64,000 nt of DNA from VRUE01 sp963712595. GTDB taxonomy: Bacteria > Actinomycetota > Thermoleophilia > Solirubrobacterales > 70-9. This document shows, in pieces, positions 20,631-28,182 of the stretch. The notes under the pieces were generated by a model. The model did no database searches. It saw only the letters and a program-made list of their open reading frames with translations, and was not told where the DNA came from. Position 1 is the stretch's first letter, and every line of letters begins with the position of its first letter. Both the position numbers and the translations under genes were made by a program. The DNA lies in NCBI GenBank assembly GCA_963712595.1, contig CAVQIM010000003.1:310001-374000 (forward strand), read 5' to 3'.

Positions 20631-21905
20631 TTGAAGATCCTGGTCGTCGGCGGAGGGGGGCGCGAGCACGCGATCGTGCGGGCGCTGGCTCGTTCCACCC
20701 ACGCCCCCGAGCTTCTCTGTGCCCCGGGCAACGCCGGGATCGCGGCTGACGCCGAGTGCCTGCCGGGAGTCGCAGCTCAAGACGTTGGGGAAATCGTCGA
20801 TTTCGCAAAGGAGCGCGGCGTTGACCTAGTCGTCGTCGGGCCCGAGGCTGCGCTGGTAGCGGGCGTGGTCGACGCGCTCGAGGACGCGGGCGTGCCGGCC
20901 TTTGGGCCGAGCGCCGCGGCGGCGGAGCTGGAGGGCTCGAAGGCGTTCGCCAAGGAGCTGATGCGCGAGGCCGGTGTGCCGACCGCCTCGCACCTGCTGC
21001 TGCACAGCCGCGAGGAGGCGCTGGCGCAGATCGCCTGCGCCTCCTACCCGGCGGTGCTGAAGGCCGACGGGCTGGCGGCGGGCAAGGGGGTGATCATCTG
21101 CCAGAGCGAGGCCGAGGCGCGGGAGGCGGTCGACGTCTTCTTCACCGAGCGGCGCTTCGGCGAGACCACGGTCGTGCTCGAGGAGTTCCTCGAGGGCGAG
21201 GAGCTCTCGTTGCTGGCGCTCTGCGACGGCGAGAACGTGGTGCCGCTGGCGCCGGCGCAGGACTACAAGCGGATCTTCGACGGCGACGAGGGTCCGAACA
21301 CCGGTGGCATGGGCAGCTACTCGCCGGTGCCGGGCTTCGGCCAGGCCGAGGTCGAGGAGATCGTCGATGCCGTGCACCGGCCGGTGGTCGCGGCGATGGC
21401 GCGGCGCGGGCGTCCCTTCCACGGCGTCCTCTACGCCGGGTTGATGATCGGCCCAGACGGCCCGAAGGTGCTCGAGTTCAACGCCCGCTTCGGCGACCCC
21501 GAGACGCAGGCGGTGCTGCCGCGGCTGCGCTCGGACCTGGTCGACCTCTGCCTCGCCGCCCGCGAGCCCGGTGGGCTGGCGGGGATCGACGCCGAGTTCG
21601 CCCAAGAGTGGGCGGTGACGCTGGTCCTCGCCTCGGCCGGCTACCCGCAGTCCTCCTCCAAGGGCGACGCGATCCGGGGTCTCGACGCCGCAGCCGAGCT
21701 GGCCGAGATCACCCACGCCGGGACGGCCGAGCGTGACGGGGAGCTGGTCACCGCCGGCGGTCGCGTCCTCAACGTGACCGCGCTGGGGACGACACCAGCC
21801 GAGGCCCGCGATCGCGCGTACGATGCCGCGAGCCGGATCGAGTTCGAGGGAATGCAGATGCGATCGGACATCGCCACTCGGGCTGTCGATCGCGTACCCA
21901 GCTAG
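20631..21905 (+). CDS. purD: Phosphoribosylamine-glycine ligase
   Basis: The 424-residue ATP-grasp enzyme forms glycinamide ribonucleotide in step 2 of purine synthesis. Visible are ILVVGGGGREHAI at the N terminus, VVVGPEAALVAGV, the ATP-grasp lysine region VLKADGLAAGKGVI, GPNTGGMGSYSPVP and the metal-binding VLEFNARFGDPETQ. TTG start at 20631 with AGGAAGG upstream. It opens the first part of the purine gene group (purD-purE-purB). Confidence 0.96.
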   Translation: MKILVVGGGGREHAIVRALARSTHAPELLCAPGNAGIAADAECLPGVAAQDVGEIVDFAKERGVDLVVVGPEAALVAGVVDALEDAGVPAFGPSAAAAELEGSKAFAKELMREAGVPTASHLLLHSREEALAQIACASYPAVLKADGLAAGKGVIICQSEAEAREAVDVFFTERRFGETTVVLEEFLEGEELSLLALCDGENVVPLAPAQDYKRIFDGDEGPNTGGMGSYSPVPGFGQAEVEEIVDAVHRPVVAAMARRGRPFHGVLYAGLMIGPDGPKVLEFNARFGDPETQAVLPRLRSDLVDLCLAAREPGGLAGIDAEFAQEWAVTLVLASAGYPQSSSKGDAIRGLDAAAELAEITHAGTAERDGELVTAGGRVLNVTALGTTPAEARDRAYDAASRIEFEGMQMRSDIATRAVDRVPS

Positions 21906-21923
21906 CCAGCCAGAGAGGAAGCG

Positions 21924-22406
21924 ATGAGCGAGATCTCAGAGGAGCCCCAGCCCACCGAGCCGACCCCGTCGCCAGAGGTCGAGGAGACTTTCGAGGAGAT
22001 CGACGTCGACGAGCCCCTGGTCGGGATCATCATGGGTTCGAAGAACGATATGCCGAAGATGGAAGCGGCCGGAGCCGCTCTGGACGAGGCCGGGATCAGC
22101 TACGAGATGCGGGTGATGAGCGCCCACCGCGACCCCGAGATGGTGCGCGAGTACTGCACCAACGCGCGGATGCGCGGCCTCAAGGTGATCATCGCCGGGG
22201 CCGGTATGTCGGCGGCCCTGCCCGGTGTCGCCGCCGCCCACAGCGACCTGCCGGTGATCGGCGTGCCGATCCTCGGCAAGAGCCTCGGTGGCCTCGACGC
22301 CCTGCTCTCCGCAGTGCAAATGCCGCCCGGAATCCCGGTCGCCTGCGTAGCGATCGACGGCGCCAAGAACGCCGGCATCCTCGCCGCCCGGATCATCAAT
22401 TGCTGA
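21924..22406 (+). CDS. purE: N5-carboxyaminoimidazole ribonucleotide mutase (class I PurE)
   Basis: The 160-residue enzyme moves the carboxyl group of N5-CAIR to give CAIR. It has GIIMGSKNDMPKM, MSAHRDPEMV, GAGMSAALPGVAAAH and GVPILGKSLGGLDALLS, as in class I PurE. About 30 acidic, Pro-rich residues precede the catalytic domain and look disordered. AGAGAGGAAG lies just upstream of ATG 21924. No purK is seen between purE and purB in this window; it must lie elsewhere or be replaced. Confidence 0.95.
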   Translation: MSEISEEPQPTEPTPSPEVEETFEEIDVDEPLVGIIMGSKNDMPKMEAAGAALDEAGISYEMRVMSAHRDPEMVREYCTNARMRGLKVIIAGAGMSAALPGVAAAHSDLPVIGVPILGKSLGGLDALLSAVQMPPGIPVACVAIDGAKNAGILAARIINC

Positions 22407-22440
22407 TGCCGCCCTTCGCCCCCGCTTCCGGTGCGAGCTG

Positions 22441-23727
22441 GTGATTCCCAGGTACACGCGGCCGGAGATCGGCGCGGTCTGGTCGCCGCAGCGCAAGTTC
22501 GAGTGCTGGCTGGAGGTGGAGCTTGCGGCAACCGAGGCTTGGGCCGAGGAGGGGGTCGTGCCGAGGGAGGCCGCGGAGGCGGCGCGGGCGAACGCCGCCT
22601 TCACCGTCGAGGCGGTCAACGAGCGGGAGAAGACCACCGACCATGACGTGGCCGCCTTCGTCGACGTCGTCGCCGCGTCGGTCGGCGATCAGGGGCGCTG
22701 GATTCACTACGGGCTGACCTCCTCAGACGTGCTCGACACGGCGCTGGCCCTGCAGCTGCGAGAGGCCGGCGAGGTCGTGCTGGCGAGCGCCCGCGCCTAC
22801 CGCGACGCCCTGATCGAGCGCGCGATCGAGCACCGCGACACGCTCTGCGTCGGCCGCACCCACGGCGTCCACGCCGAGCCGACGACCTTCGGCCTGCGAC
22901 TCGCCGGCTTCGCCTTCGAGGCCGATCGCAACCTCGACCGGCTCACCGACGCTTTCAGGCAGCTCGCCTTCGGCAAGCTCTCCGGCGCAGTGGGCACCTA
23001 CGCCTCGGTCCCCCCTGCGGTCGAGGCACGAGTGATGGAGCGGCTTGGACTGCAGCGCGAGGACGTCGCCACCCAGGTGATTCCGCGTGACCGCCACGCC
23101 GTCCTCACCTCGCGCATCGCGGTGGCGGGCGGTGGCCTCGAGCGCTTCGCCACCGAGGTTCGCAACCTGCAGCGCACGGAGGTGCGCGAGGTCGAGGAGC
23201 CGTTCGCCTCCGGCCAGCAGAAGGGCTCCTCGGCGATGCCGCACAAGCGCAACCCGATCCGCACCGAGCGGATCACCGGCCTCGCCCGCGTCCTGCGCGG
23301 CTACGCCCAGGCGGGCCTCGAGAACATCGCCCTCTGGCACGAGCGCGACATCTCCCACTCCGGTGCCGAGCGAGTGATTCTTCCCGACGCCACGATCGGC
23401 CTCGACTACATGCAGGATCTCGCCGCCAAGGTCGCCGGCGGCATGACCGTCCGCAGCGACCGCATGCGCGAGAACCTCGACCTGACCCACGGCGCCCTCT
23501 TCAGCCAGCGGGCCCTCACTGCCCTGGTCGAGTCGGGCATGACCCGCGACGACGCCTACCGCGTGGTCCAGGAGAACGCCCAGCAGGCCTGGGACACCGC
23601 CACCCCCTTCCGCGACCTCCTCGCCGAGGCCGCCCCCGAGCTCGACCTCGACGCCGTCTTCGACTACGACGCCTACCTCACCCACATCCCCGCGATCTTC
23701 GAGCGGCTGGAAGCGCTGCGCGACTAG
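22441..23727 (+). CDS. purB: Adenylosuccinate lyase
   Basis: The 428-residue fumarase-superfamily enzyme splits SAICAR and adenylosuccinate. It shows YGLTSSDVLDTAL, GRTHGVHAEPTTFG, and the signature loop QQKGSSAMPHKRNPI with the catalytic Ser. GTG start at 22441. It follows purE by 34 bp. Its TAG stop shares a CTAG with the stop of the convergent PIN-toxin gene. Confidence 0.96.
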   Translation: MIPRYTRPEIGAVWSPQRKFECWLEVELAATEAWAEEGVVPREAAEAARANAAFTVEAVNEREKTTDHDVAAFVDVVAASVGDQGRWIHYGLTSSDVLDTALALQLREAGEVVLASARAYRDALIERAIEHRDTLCVGRTHGVHAEPTTFGLRLAGFAFEADRNLDRLTDAFRQLAFGKLSGAVGTYASVPPAVEARVMERLGLQREDVATQVIPRDRHAVLTSRIAVAGGGLERFATEVRNLQRTEVREVEEPFASGQQKGSSAMPHKRNPIRTERITGLARVLRGYAQAGLENIALWHERDISHSGAERVILPDATIGLDYMQDLAAKVAGGMTVRSDRMRENLDLTHGALFSQRALTALVESGMTRDDAYRVVQENAQQAWDTATPFRDLLAEAAPELDLDAVFDYDAYLTHIPAIFERLEALRD

Positions 23728-24134
23728 ACCGGGATCACGGTCAGACCGGCGACGCCGTTGAGGGCGTCGAAGTCGCCGTCCTGAGTCAGGACTGGGATCT
23801 CGTGGGCAGCCGCGGTTGCCGCTATCCACATGTCGTTGACCCCAACCTTCTGACCGGAGGCCTGCACGTAAGCACGCATCTGAGCCCATGCACGCGATAC
23901 CCCCTCGTCGACGGGCAGGGCGACGATGCGATTTGCCAGCTCGAAGGTCATCAGCCGCCGATCACGCGTCTCAATGTCCTCTGCGGCAAGGATGCCCACT
24001 CGCAGCTCCGCCCTAGTCACCACAGAGATCGCCGAAGTCTCGGACAGCGCCTCCGTGCGCAATCGCCTGCCACTCTCGATGGCGACGAGCACCGAGGTGT
24101 CGAGAAGCCCGCGCACGTTTCCTCGTGCGCTCAC
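23724..24134 (-). CDS. PIN-domain ribonuclease toxin (VapC-like)
   Basis: About 136 residues with PIN-fold metal ligands: LLDTSVLVAIE (first Asp), VTRAELRVGI (Glu), VNDMWIAATA (Asp) and LTQDGDFDAL (Asp). VapC-type toxins cleave specific RNAs. The GTG at 24134 overlaps the stop of the upstream antitoxin gene (GTGA), as is usual for such pairs. The pair lies between purB and the thioredoxin-fold gene. Confidence 0.85.
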   Translation of the reverse strand: MSARGNVRGLLDTSVLVAIESGRRLRTEALSETSAISVVTRAELRVGILAAEDIETRDRRLMTFELANRIVALPVDEGVSRAWAQMRAYVQASGQKVGVNDMWIAATAAAHEIPVLTQDGDFDALNGVAGLTVIPV

Positions 24135-24397
24135 CACAACCGGTTCAGCTTGTCTTCATCCGTCGTTTCACCCGCGATGCGCTCGAGATCGTCGCGAAGG
24201 CCCGGATCGGCGGAATGTGTCCTCAAGAGCTCGACGAGCTCCTCGCGCGGCATCCATCTGGGCGTGTCGTCTCGATAGGGCGCCAAGGTGGCAACCCGCT
24301 TCCCGCGCACGGTTATCACCATGCTCTCTCCCGCCTCGACGCGTTTGAGCAGGTCGGCGGTCTTGTTTCGCAAATCCCTTGTTGCAACTTCTACAAT
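24131..24397 (-). CDS. Phd/YefM-type antitoxin
   Basis: The product (about 88 residues) begins EVATRDLRNKTADLLKRVEAGE and continues VITVRGKRVATLAPYR, the standard Phd/YefM DNA-binding N-terminal half. The C-terminal half would wrap the PIN toxin (DLERIAGETTDEDKLNRLW). No ATG or GTG lies in frame at the right place; an ATT codon at 24397 is the most sensible start, which is rare. It is coupled to the toxin by a 4-bp overlap and probably represses the pair's own promoter. Confidence 0.7.
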   Translation of the reverse strand: MVEVATRDLRNKTADLLKRVEAGESMVITVRGKRVATLAPYRDDTPRWMPREELVELLRTHSADPGLRDDLERIAGETTDEDKLNRLW

Positions 24398-24453
24398 AGT
24401 GCGACGATCGTAGCATCTGCCGTGGCGGGGATTGGACGGTAGGGTTTCAGGCG

Positions 24454-24756
24454 ATGGTTCTCTACACCTGCGGGCAGAAGACGCATGGGCCGGCCTTTGC
24501 CCATCCATGCGGCAAGGCCGGGAAGGCTCTCGACAAGGCCGGCTACAAGTACGAGCTGAAGACCGTCGGCGGCTACCGACTGATGCCCTGGACTTGGGGC
24601 AGCCGCGACGAGGACCGCGCCGAGGTGAAGCGGTTGAGCGGCACAAACGAGGTGCCGATCCTGGTCCTCGACGACGGCGAGATCATCTCCGGCTCGAGCA
24701 CGATCGCCCGCTGGGCGCAGGAGCACCCCGCGGCGCGTTCGGCCGCGCAGGGCTAG
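24454..24756 (+). CDS. Small thioredoxin-fold protein (GST N-terminal domain-like)
   Basis: A 100-residue protein with the betaalphabeta pattern of a glutaredoxin/GST N-terminal domain: VLYTCGQ at the start, HPCGKAGKALDKAGYKYE, the cis-Pro segment NEVPILVLDDGE and the binding motif ISGSSTIARWA. The cysteines do not form a classical CxxC, so redox activity is uncertain. Its stop codon lies in the arm of a 169-bp palindrome shared with the convergent P450 gene. Confidence 0.75.
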   Translation: MVLYTCGQKTHGPAFAHPCGKAGKALDKAGYKYELKTVGGYRLMPWTWGSRDEDRAEVKRLSGTNEVPILVLDDGEIISGSSTIARWAQEHPAARSAAQG

Positions 24757-24922
24757 GAGGGATTGGCGAAACCCGGGTGCGCGGGCCAGCGAGCGCCGGA
24801 CCAAGCGGGACAAGGACGCAGGGAGGCCGAATAGCAGCGCTATTTGGCCGACTGAGGACGCCGTACCGCGCAGTGTCCGCCGCCGCTGGACGCGCGTACG
24901 GGGGTTTCGCCAATCCCTCCTA
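24754..24922. repeat. Variable-arm palindrome, copy 1
   Basis: Perfect 21-bp outer arms (24754-24774 and 24902-24922) include the TAG stop of the small thioredoxin-fold gene and, on the other strand, the TAG stop of the P450 gene. Inside is the family core: CAAGGACGCAGGGAG (24811), a central hairpin GGCCGAATAGC..GCTATTTGGCC, and GACTGAGGACGCC. The long version of the core (about 120 bp) also occurs, inverted, at 35645-35807. Confidence 0.85.
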
Positions 24923-26251
24923 AGCGGCGACCAGGTCGCGCTCGCCCGCCGGGTGGCGGGCGGTGAGGACGACCGGGGTGCCGTCGCGCGGCGAGAGGGT
25001 GATGTTGCGGCGGCCGATCTTCTCCGGCGCGGGGCTCGCCTTGTGCAGCTCGCAGCGGGTCAGCACCTCGCGCAGAACGATCCGCATCTCGAACTCGGCG
25101 AAGGAGGCGCCGATGCAGCGGCGGATGCCGCCGCCGAAGGGGATCCAGGCGTAGGTGTCCGGCGCCTCCCCGAGGAAGCGCTCGGGGCGGAAGGCGAAGG
25201 GCTCGGGATAGACGTCGGCGCGGGTGTGGGCGAGCCAGATCGCCGGGGTGACGTCGGTGCCGGCGGGGAGGGTCAATCCGTCGACGCTGAGATCTTTGTT
25301 GAGGCGGCGGCCGGCGAGCGGCACCACCGGGCGCAGGCGCAGCGACTCGCTGATCGTCGCCCGCAGGTAGTCCTCCTCGCCCGCCTCGAGCGAGTCGCGC
25401 AGGCGCCCCATCGGGCCCTCGTGGCGGAGCAGGAGGTCGAAGGTCCAGGCCAGCGCGGTCGCCGTCGTCTCGTGGCCGGCCAGCAGCAGCGTCATCAGCT
25501 GGTCGCGCAGGTCGGTGTCGCTCATCTCGGAGCCGTCCTCGAAGCGAGCCTGCATCATCATCGAGAGCATGTCGTCGCGCTCCTCGAAGTCGCCCGTGGC
25601 GCGGCGCTCGGCGATCTCGGCGTAGAGCAGCTCGTCGGCCGCCTTCAGCTGCCGTTCGAACCTGGCCCAGGGACCGCGACCGCCGAAGCGGCGCGACGCC
25701 AGACCGGTCAGCTGCGCAAAGGGCGAAGCCGTCTCCTCAAGCACCTTGGTGAGGACGCCTCGCAGGCGCTCCAGTCGCGGCCCGTCGGCGACGCCGAAGA
25801 CGACGCGCAGGATCACCTCGAGCGTGATCGACTGCATGCGGGGGTGGATCGCGAACTTCTCGCCCAGCGGCCAGGAATCGATCTCGGCGTCGACTATCTC
25901 CTCGAGGAGCGGCTCGTAGGAGCGCATCCGCTCGCCGTGGAAGGGCGGCAGCATCAGCCTGCGGTGGGCGAGGTGATCGTCGCCCTGCAGGATCAGCAAC
26001 GAGCGCGAGCCGACGATCGGCTCCAGCACGATGTTGCGGCCCGGCGGCAGCCCATGCGAGCGCTCCGTGTAGAGCGCCTTGATCGCAACCGGATCGGAGA
26101 TCATCACCATCGGGCGCTCGAAGCCGATGAACTTGACGCTGAAGTTGTCGCCGTAGCGCTCGCGGCACTCCTGCATGAAGGGCAGCGGGCGGAAGGACCA
26201 GCGGAGGGTTTGGACGAGGGGCGAGCTCTTCGGTTCCGGCGGCAAGGTCAC
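24920..26251 (-). CDS. Cytochrome P450
   Basis: The 443-residue haem monooxygenase has the I-helix AGHETTATALAW, the K-helix ExxR motif in ISESLRLRP, the PERF region, and the haem loop FGGGIRRCIGASFA with the cysteine ligand. The first residues look soluble, as in bacterial P450s. The substrate is unknown. A perfect 10+10-bp palindrome 15 bp upstream of its start looks like a TetR-type operator. Its stop lies in a long palindrome shared with the convergent gene. Confidence 0.93.
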   Translation of the reverse strand: MTLPPEPKSSPLVQTLRWSFRPLPFMQECRERYGDNFSVKFIGFERPMVMISDPVAIKALYTERSHGLPPGRNIVLEPIVGSRSLLILQGDDHLAHRRLMLPPFHGERMRSYEPLLEEIVDAEIDSWPLGEKFAIHPRMQSITLEVILRVVFGVADGPRLERLRGVLTKVLEETASPFAQLTGLASRRFGGRGPWARFERQLKAADELLYAEIAERRATGDFEERDDMLSMMMQARFEDGSEMSDTDLRDQLMTLLLAGHETTATALAWTFDLLLRHEGPMGRLRDSLEAGEEDYLRATISESLRLRPVVPLAGRRLNKDLSVDGLTLPAGTDVTPAIWLAHTRADVYPEPFAFRPERFLGEAPDTYAWIPFGGGIRRCIGASFAEFEMRIVLREVLTRCELHKASPAPEKIGRRNITLSPRDGTPVVLTARHPAGERDLVAA

Positions 26252-26265
26252 GGGCGGAAGGATCG

Positions 26266-26289
26266 CATACTGGCTGGTCAGCCAGTATG
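26266..26289. promoter_or_regulatory. Palindromic operator between P450 and purC
   Basis: Arms CATACTGGCT and AGCCAGTATG with a 4-bp centre form a perfect 24-bp palindrome. TACTGGCT-type half-sites are typical of TetR-family operators. It lies 15 bp from the P450 start and 47 bp from the purC start. No regulator gene is adjacent. Confidence 0.6.
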
Positions 26290-26335
26290 AAGGCTCGGTT
26301 CAGCCGCGCCGTCCGCCCCGCTAGCATCGGCCCGG

Positions 26336-27184
26336 ATGCCCCCCGTAGCCGACCTGAAGCTCCACTCCTCCGGCAAGGTCCGCGAGATCTACGAGTGGGA
26401 GGACGACCTGCTGATGGTCGCCTCCGATCGGATCTCGATCTACGACGTGGTGATGCCGACGCCGATCCCCGACAAGGGCAAGGTGCTGAACCGGATCTCA
26501 GAATTCTGGTTCGAGCTGACCGGCGACATCGTCCCCAACCACTTCGTCTCCGCCGACGTGCCCGAAGAAGTCGCCGAACGGGCGATGCGGGTGCGGCGGC
26601 TGGAGATGTACCCGGTCGAGTGCGTGGTGCGCGGCTACCTCTCGGGCTCTGGCTGGAAGGAATACAAGAACGGCGGCGCGGTTTGCGGGATCGAGCTGCC
26701 CGCCAACCTGCTCGAGTCCGACAAGCTGCCCGAGCCGATCTTCACGCCGGCGACCAAGGCCGAGATCGGCGACCACGACGAGAACGTCGACTTCGAGCGG
26801 GCGGCGGAGATCGTCGGCGACCGGGCGCTGATGGAAGAGCTGCGCCGGGTCTCGATCGAGGTCTACACGCGCGGTGCCGAGCACGCGGCGGAGCGGGGAA
26901 TCATCCTCGCCGATACGAAGTTCGAGTTCGGCCGCCACGCGGGCGCCGAGATCGTCCTCGCCGACGAGGTGCTGACCCCCGATTCCTCGCGCTTCTGGCC
27001 CGCCGACCGCTACCAACCGGGCAGCACTCAGCCCTCGTTCGACAAGCAGTACGTGCGCGACTGGGCCGACGAGGCCGGCTGGGACCACACCCCGCCGGCG
27101 CCTGAGCTGCCCGCCGACGTGGTCGAGCAGACCCGCGCCAAGTACGTCGAGGCCTACGAGCGGATCACGGAGCGGTCCTTCTAG
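26336..27184 (+). CDS. purC: SAICAR synthetase (phosphoribosylaminoimidazole-succinocarboxamide synthase)
   Basis: The 282-residue enzyme joins CAIR and aspartate. It shows LHSSGKVREIYE, SDRISIYDVVMPTPIPDKG, VECVVRGYLSGSGWKEY and the substrate/ATP segment LADTKFEFGRH with IVLADEVLTPDSSRFW. This is the longer type common in actinobacteria. It starts the second purine group purC-purS-purQ-purL and is divergent from the P450 gene. Confidence 0.96.
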   Translation: MPPVADLKLHSSGKVREIYEWEDDLLMVASDRISIYDVVMPTPIPDKGKVLNRISEFWFELTGDIVPNHFVSADVPEEVAERAMRVRRLEMYPVECVVRGYLSGSGWKEYKNGGAVCGIELPANLLESDKLPEPIFTPATKAEIGDHDENVDFERAAEIVGDRALMEELRRVSIEVYTRGAEHAAERGIILADTKFEFGRHAGAEIVLADEVLTPDSSRFWPADRYQPGSTQPSFDKQYVRDWADEAGWDHTPPAPELPADVVEQTRAKYVEAYERITERSF

Positions 27185-27190
27185 TGCCCG

Positions 27191-27276
27191 GCGGCCCTTC
27201 GGAAGTCCTACGTGTGCGGCTGGCGAGCGCCGGGCCGCCGCCGCCGGGCGTGCGCGGAGGGCTTCCGAATGGCCGC
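27191..27276. repeat. Variable-arm palindrome, copy 2 (short form, purC-purS)
   Basis: Inner arms GCGGCCCTTCGGAAG and CTTCCGAATGGCCGC pair at 14 of 15 positions and contain the purS ATG. Between them are the flanks of the long form (GGCTGGCGAGCGCCGG, CCGCCGCCGCCGGGCGTG) but not the central AGGACGC core, so it reads as an internally deleted copy. Confidence 0.7.
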
Positions 27277-27508
27277 TAGGGCCCGGGTCCTGATCCGGCC
27301 CAAGGAGGGGATCCTCGACCCCCAGGGCAAGGCGGTGGAGCGGGCGCTGCCAGCACTCGGCTTCGAGGGGATCGAGCACGTCCACGTCGGTCGCATGGTC
27401 GAGCTCGACGTCGAGGACCCCGAGCGGCTGGGCGAGCTCTGCGAGAAGCTGCTCGCCAACCCGCTGATCGAGGACTTCGAGATCGAGCGCCTCGACAGCC
27501 CCGGCTGA
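27269..27508 (+). CDS. purS: FGAM synthase subunit PurS
   Basis: A 79-residue PurS (ARVLIRPKEGILDPQGKAVE, then GRMVELDVEDPERL). It bridges PurQ and PurL in the formylglycinamidine ribonucleotide synthase complex. I start at ATG 27269; a longer reading from 27212 would encode an Arg-rich extension that comes entirely from the palindrome. The ATG is inside the right arm of that palindrome. The stop overlaps the purQ ATG (TGATG). Confidence 0.93.
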   Translation: MAARARVLIRPKEGILDPQGKAVERALPALGFEGIEHVHVGRMVELDVEDPERLGELCEKLLANPLIEDFEIERLDSPG

Positions 27509-28182
27509 TGCGCTGGGGGGTACTTCAGTTCCCCGGCTCCTGCGACGAGCGGGACGCGCTGCACGCCTGCTCGCTGATCGGCGAGGCGCGGCTGGTCTGG
27601 CATGAGGAGCGCGACCTGGATGGGATCGACGCTGTCGTCGTCCCCGGTGGCTTCTCCTACGGCGACTACCTGCGGGCCGGCGCGATCGCCCGCTTCTCGC
27701 CGGCGATGGGGGCGGTTGCCGAGTTCGCCGCGGCGGGCGGCCCGGTCCTCGGCATCTGCAACGGCTTCCAGGTCCTCTGCGAGGCCGGCCTCCTCCCCGG
27801 CGCCCTCCTCCTCAACGAGAGCCTCCGCTTCACCTGCCGCCAGCTCGACCTGATCCCCGTCGACGGGCCTGAAATGGGACATATAGACACATCTGAGGCC
27901 CGTCGGCCGACGTTGTCGATTCCGGCCAAGCACGGGGAAGGTCGCTACTACGCGCCGGGCGACGTGCTCGACGAACTGGAGATGCGGGGGCAGGTGGCGT
28001 ATCGCTACGCGCCGGGGCAGAACCCGAACGGGTCGGCGCGGGAGATCGCGGGAGTGAGGAACGAGGCGGGCAACGTGGTGGGGCTGATGCCGCATCCCGA
28101 GCACGCCGTCGATCCGCTGACCGGATCCACCGATGGCCTGCGCGTCTTCGAAGCCGTCGCGGCAGCCGGAGCGGCCGCGTGA
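27508..28182 (+). CDS. purQ: FGAM synthase glutaminase subunit PurQ
   Basis: Class I glutamine amidotransferase of 224 residues. It has VVPGGFSYGDYLRAGAI, the nucleophile elbow VLGICNGFQVLCEAG with the catalytic Cys, and the His/Glu pair in GLMPHPEHAVDP. It passes ammonia to PurL. Its start overlaps the purS stop, and its stop overlaps the purL GTG (GTGA), so all three subunits are translated in a coupled way. Confidence 0.96.
   Translation: MRWGVLQFPGSCDERDALHACSLIGEARLVWHEERDLDGIDAVVVPGGFSYGDYLRAGAIARFSPAMGAVAEFAAAGGPVLGICNGFQVLCEAGLLPGALLLNESLRFTCRQLDLIPVDGPEMGHIDTSEARRPTLSIPAKHGEGRYYAPGDVLDELEMRGQVAYRYAPGQNPNGSAREIAGVRNEAGNVVGLMPHPEHAVDPLTGSTDGLRVFEAVAAAGAAA

Noticed and set aside
27212..27268. 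Upstream start for purS
   Set aside because: The extra 19 codons come entirely from the palindrome and are Arg-rich; PurS starts at MAARARVLIRPKEG.
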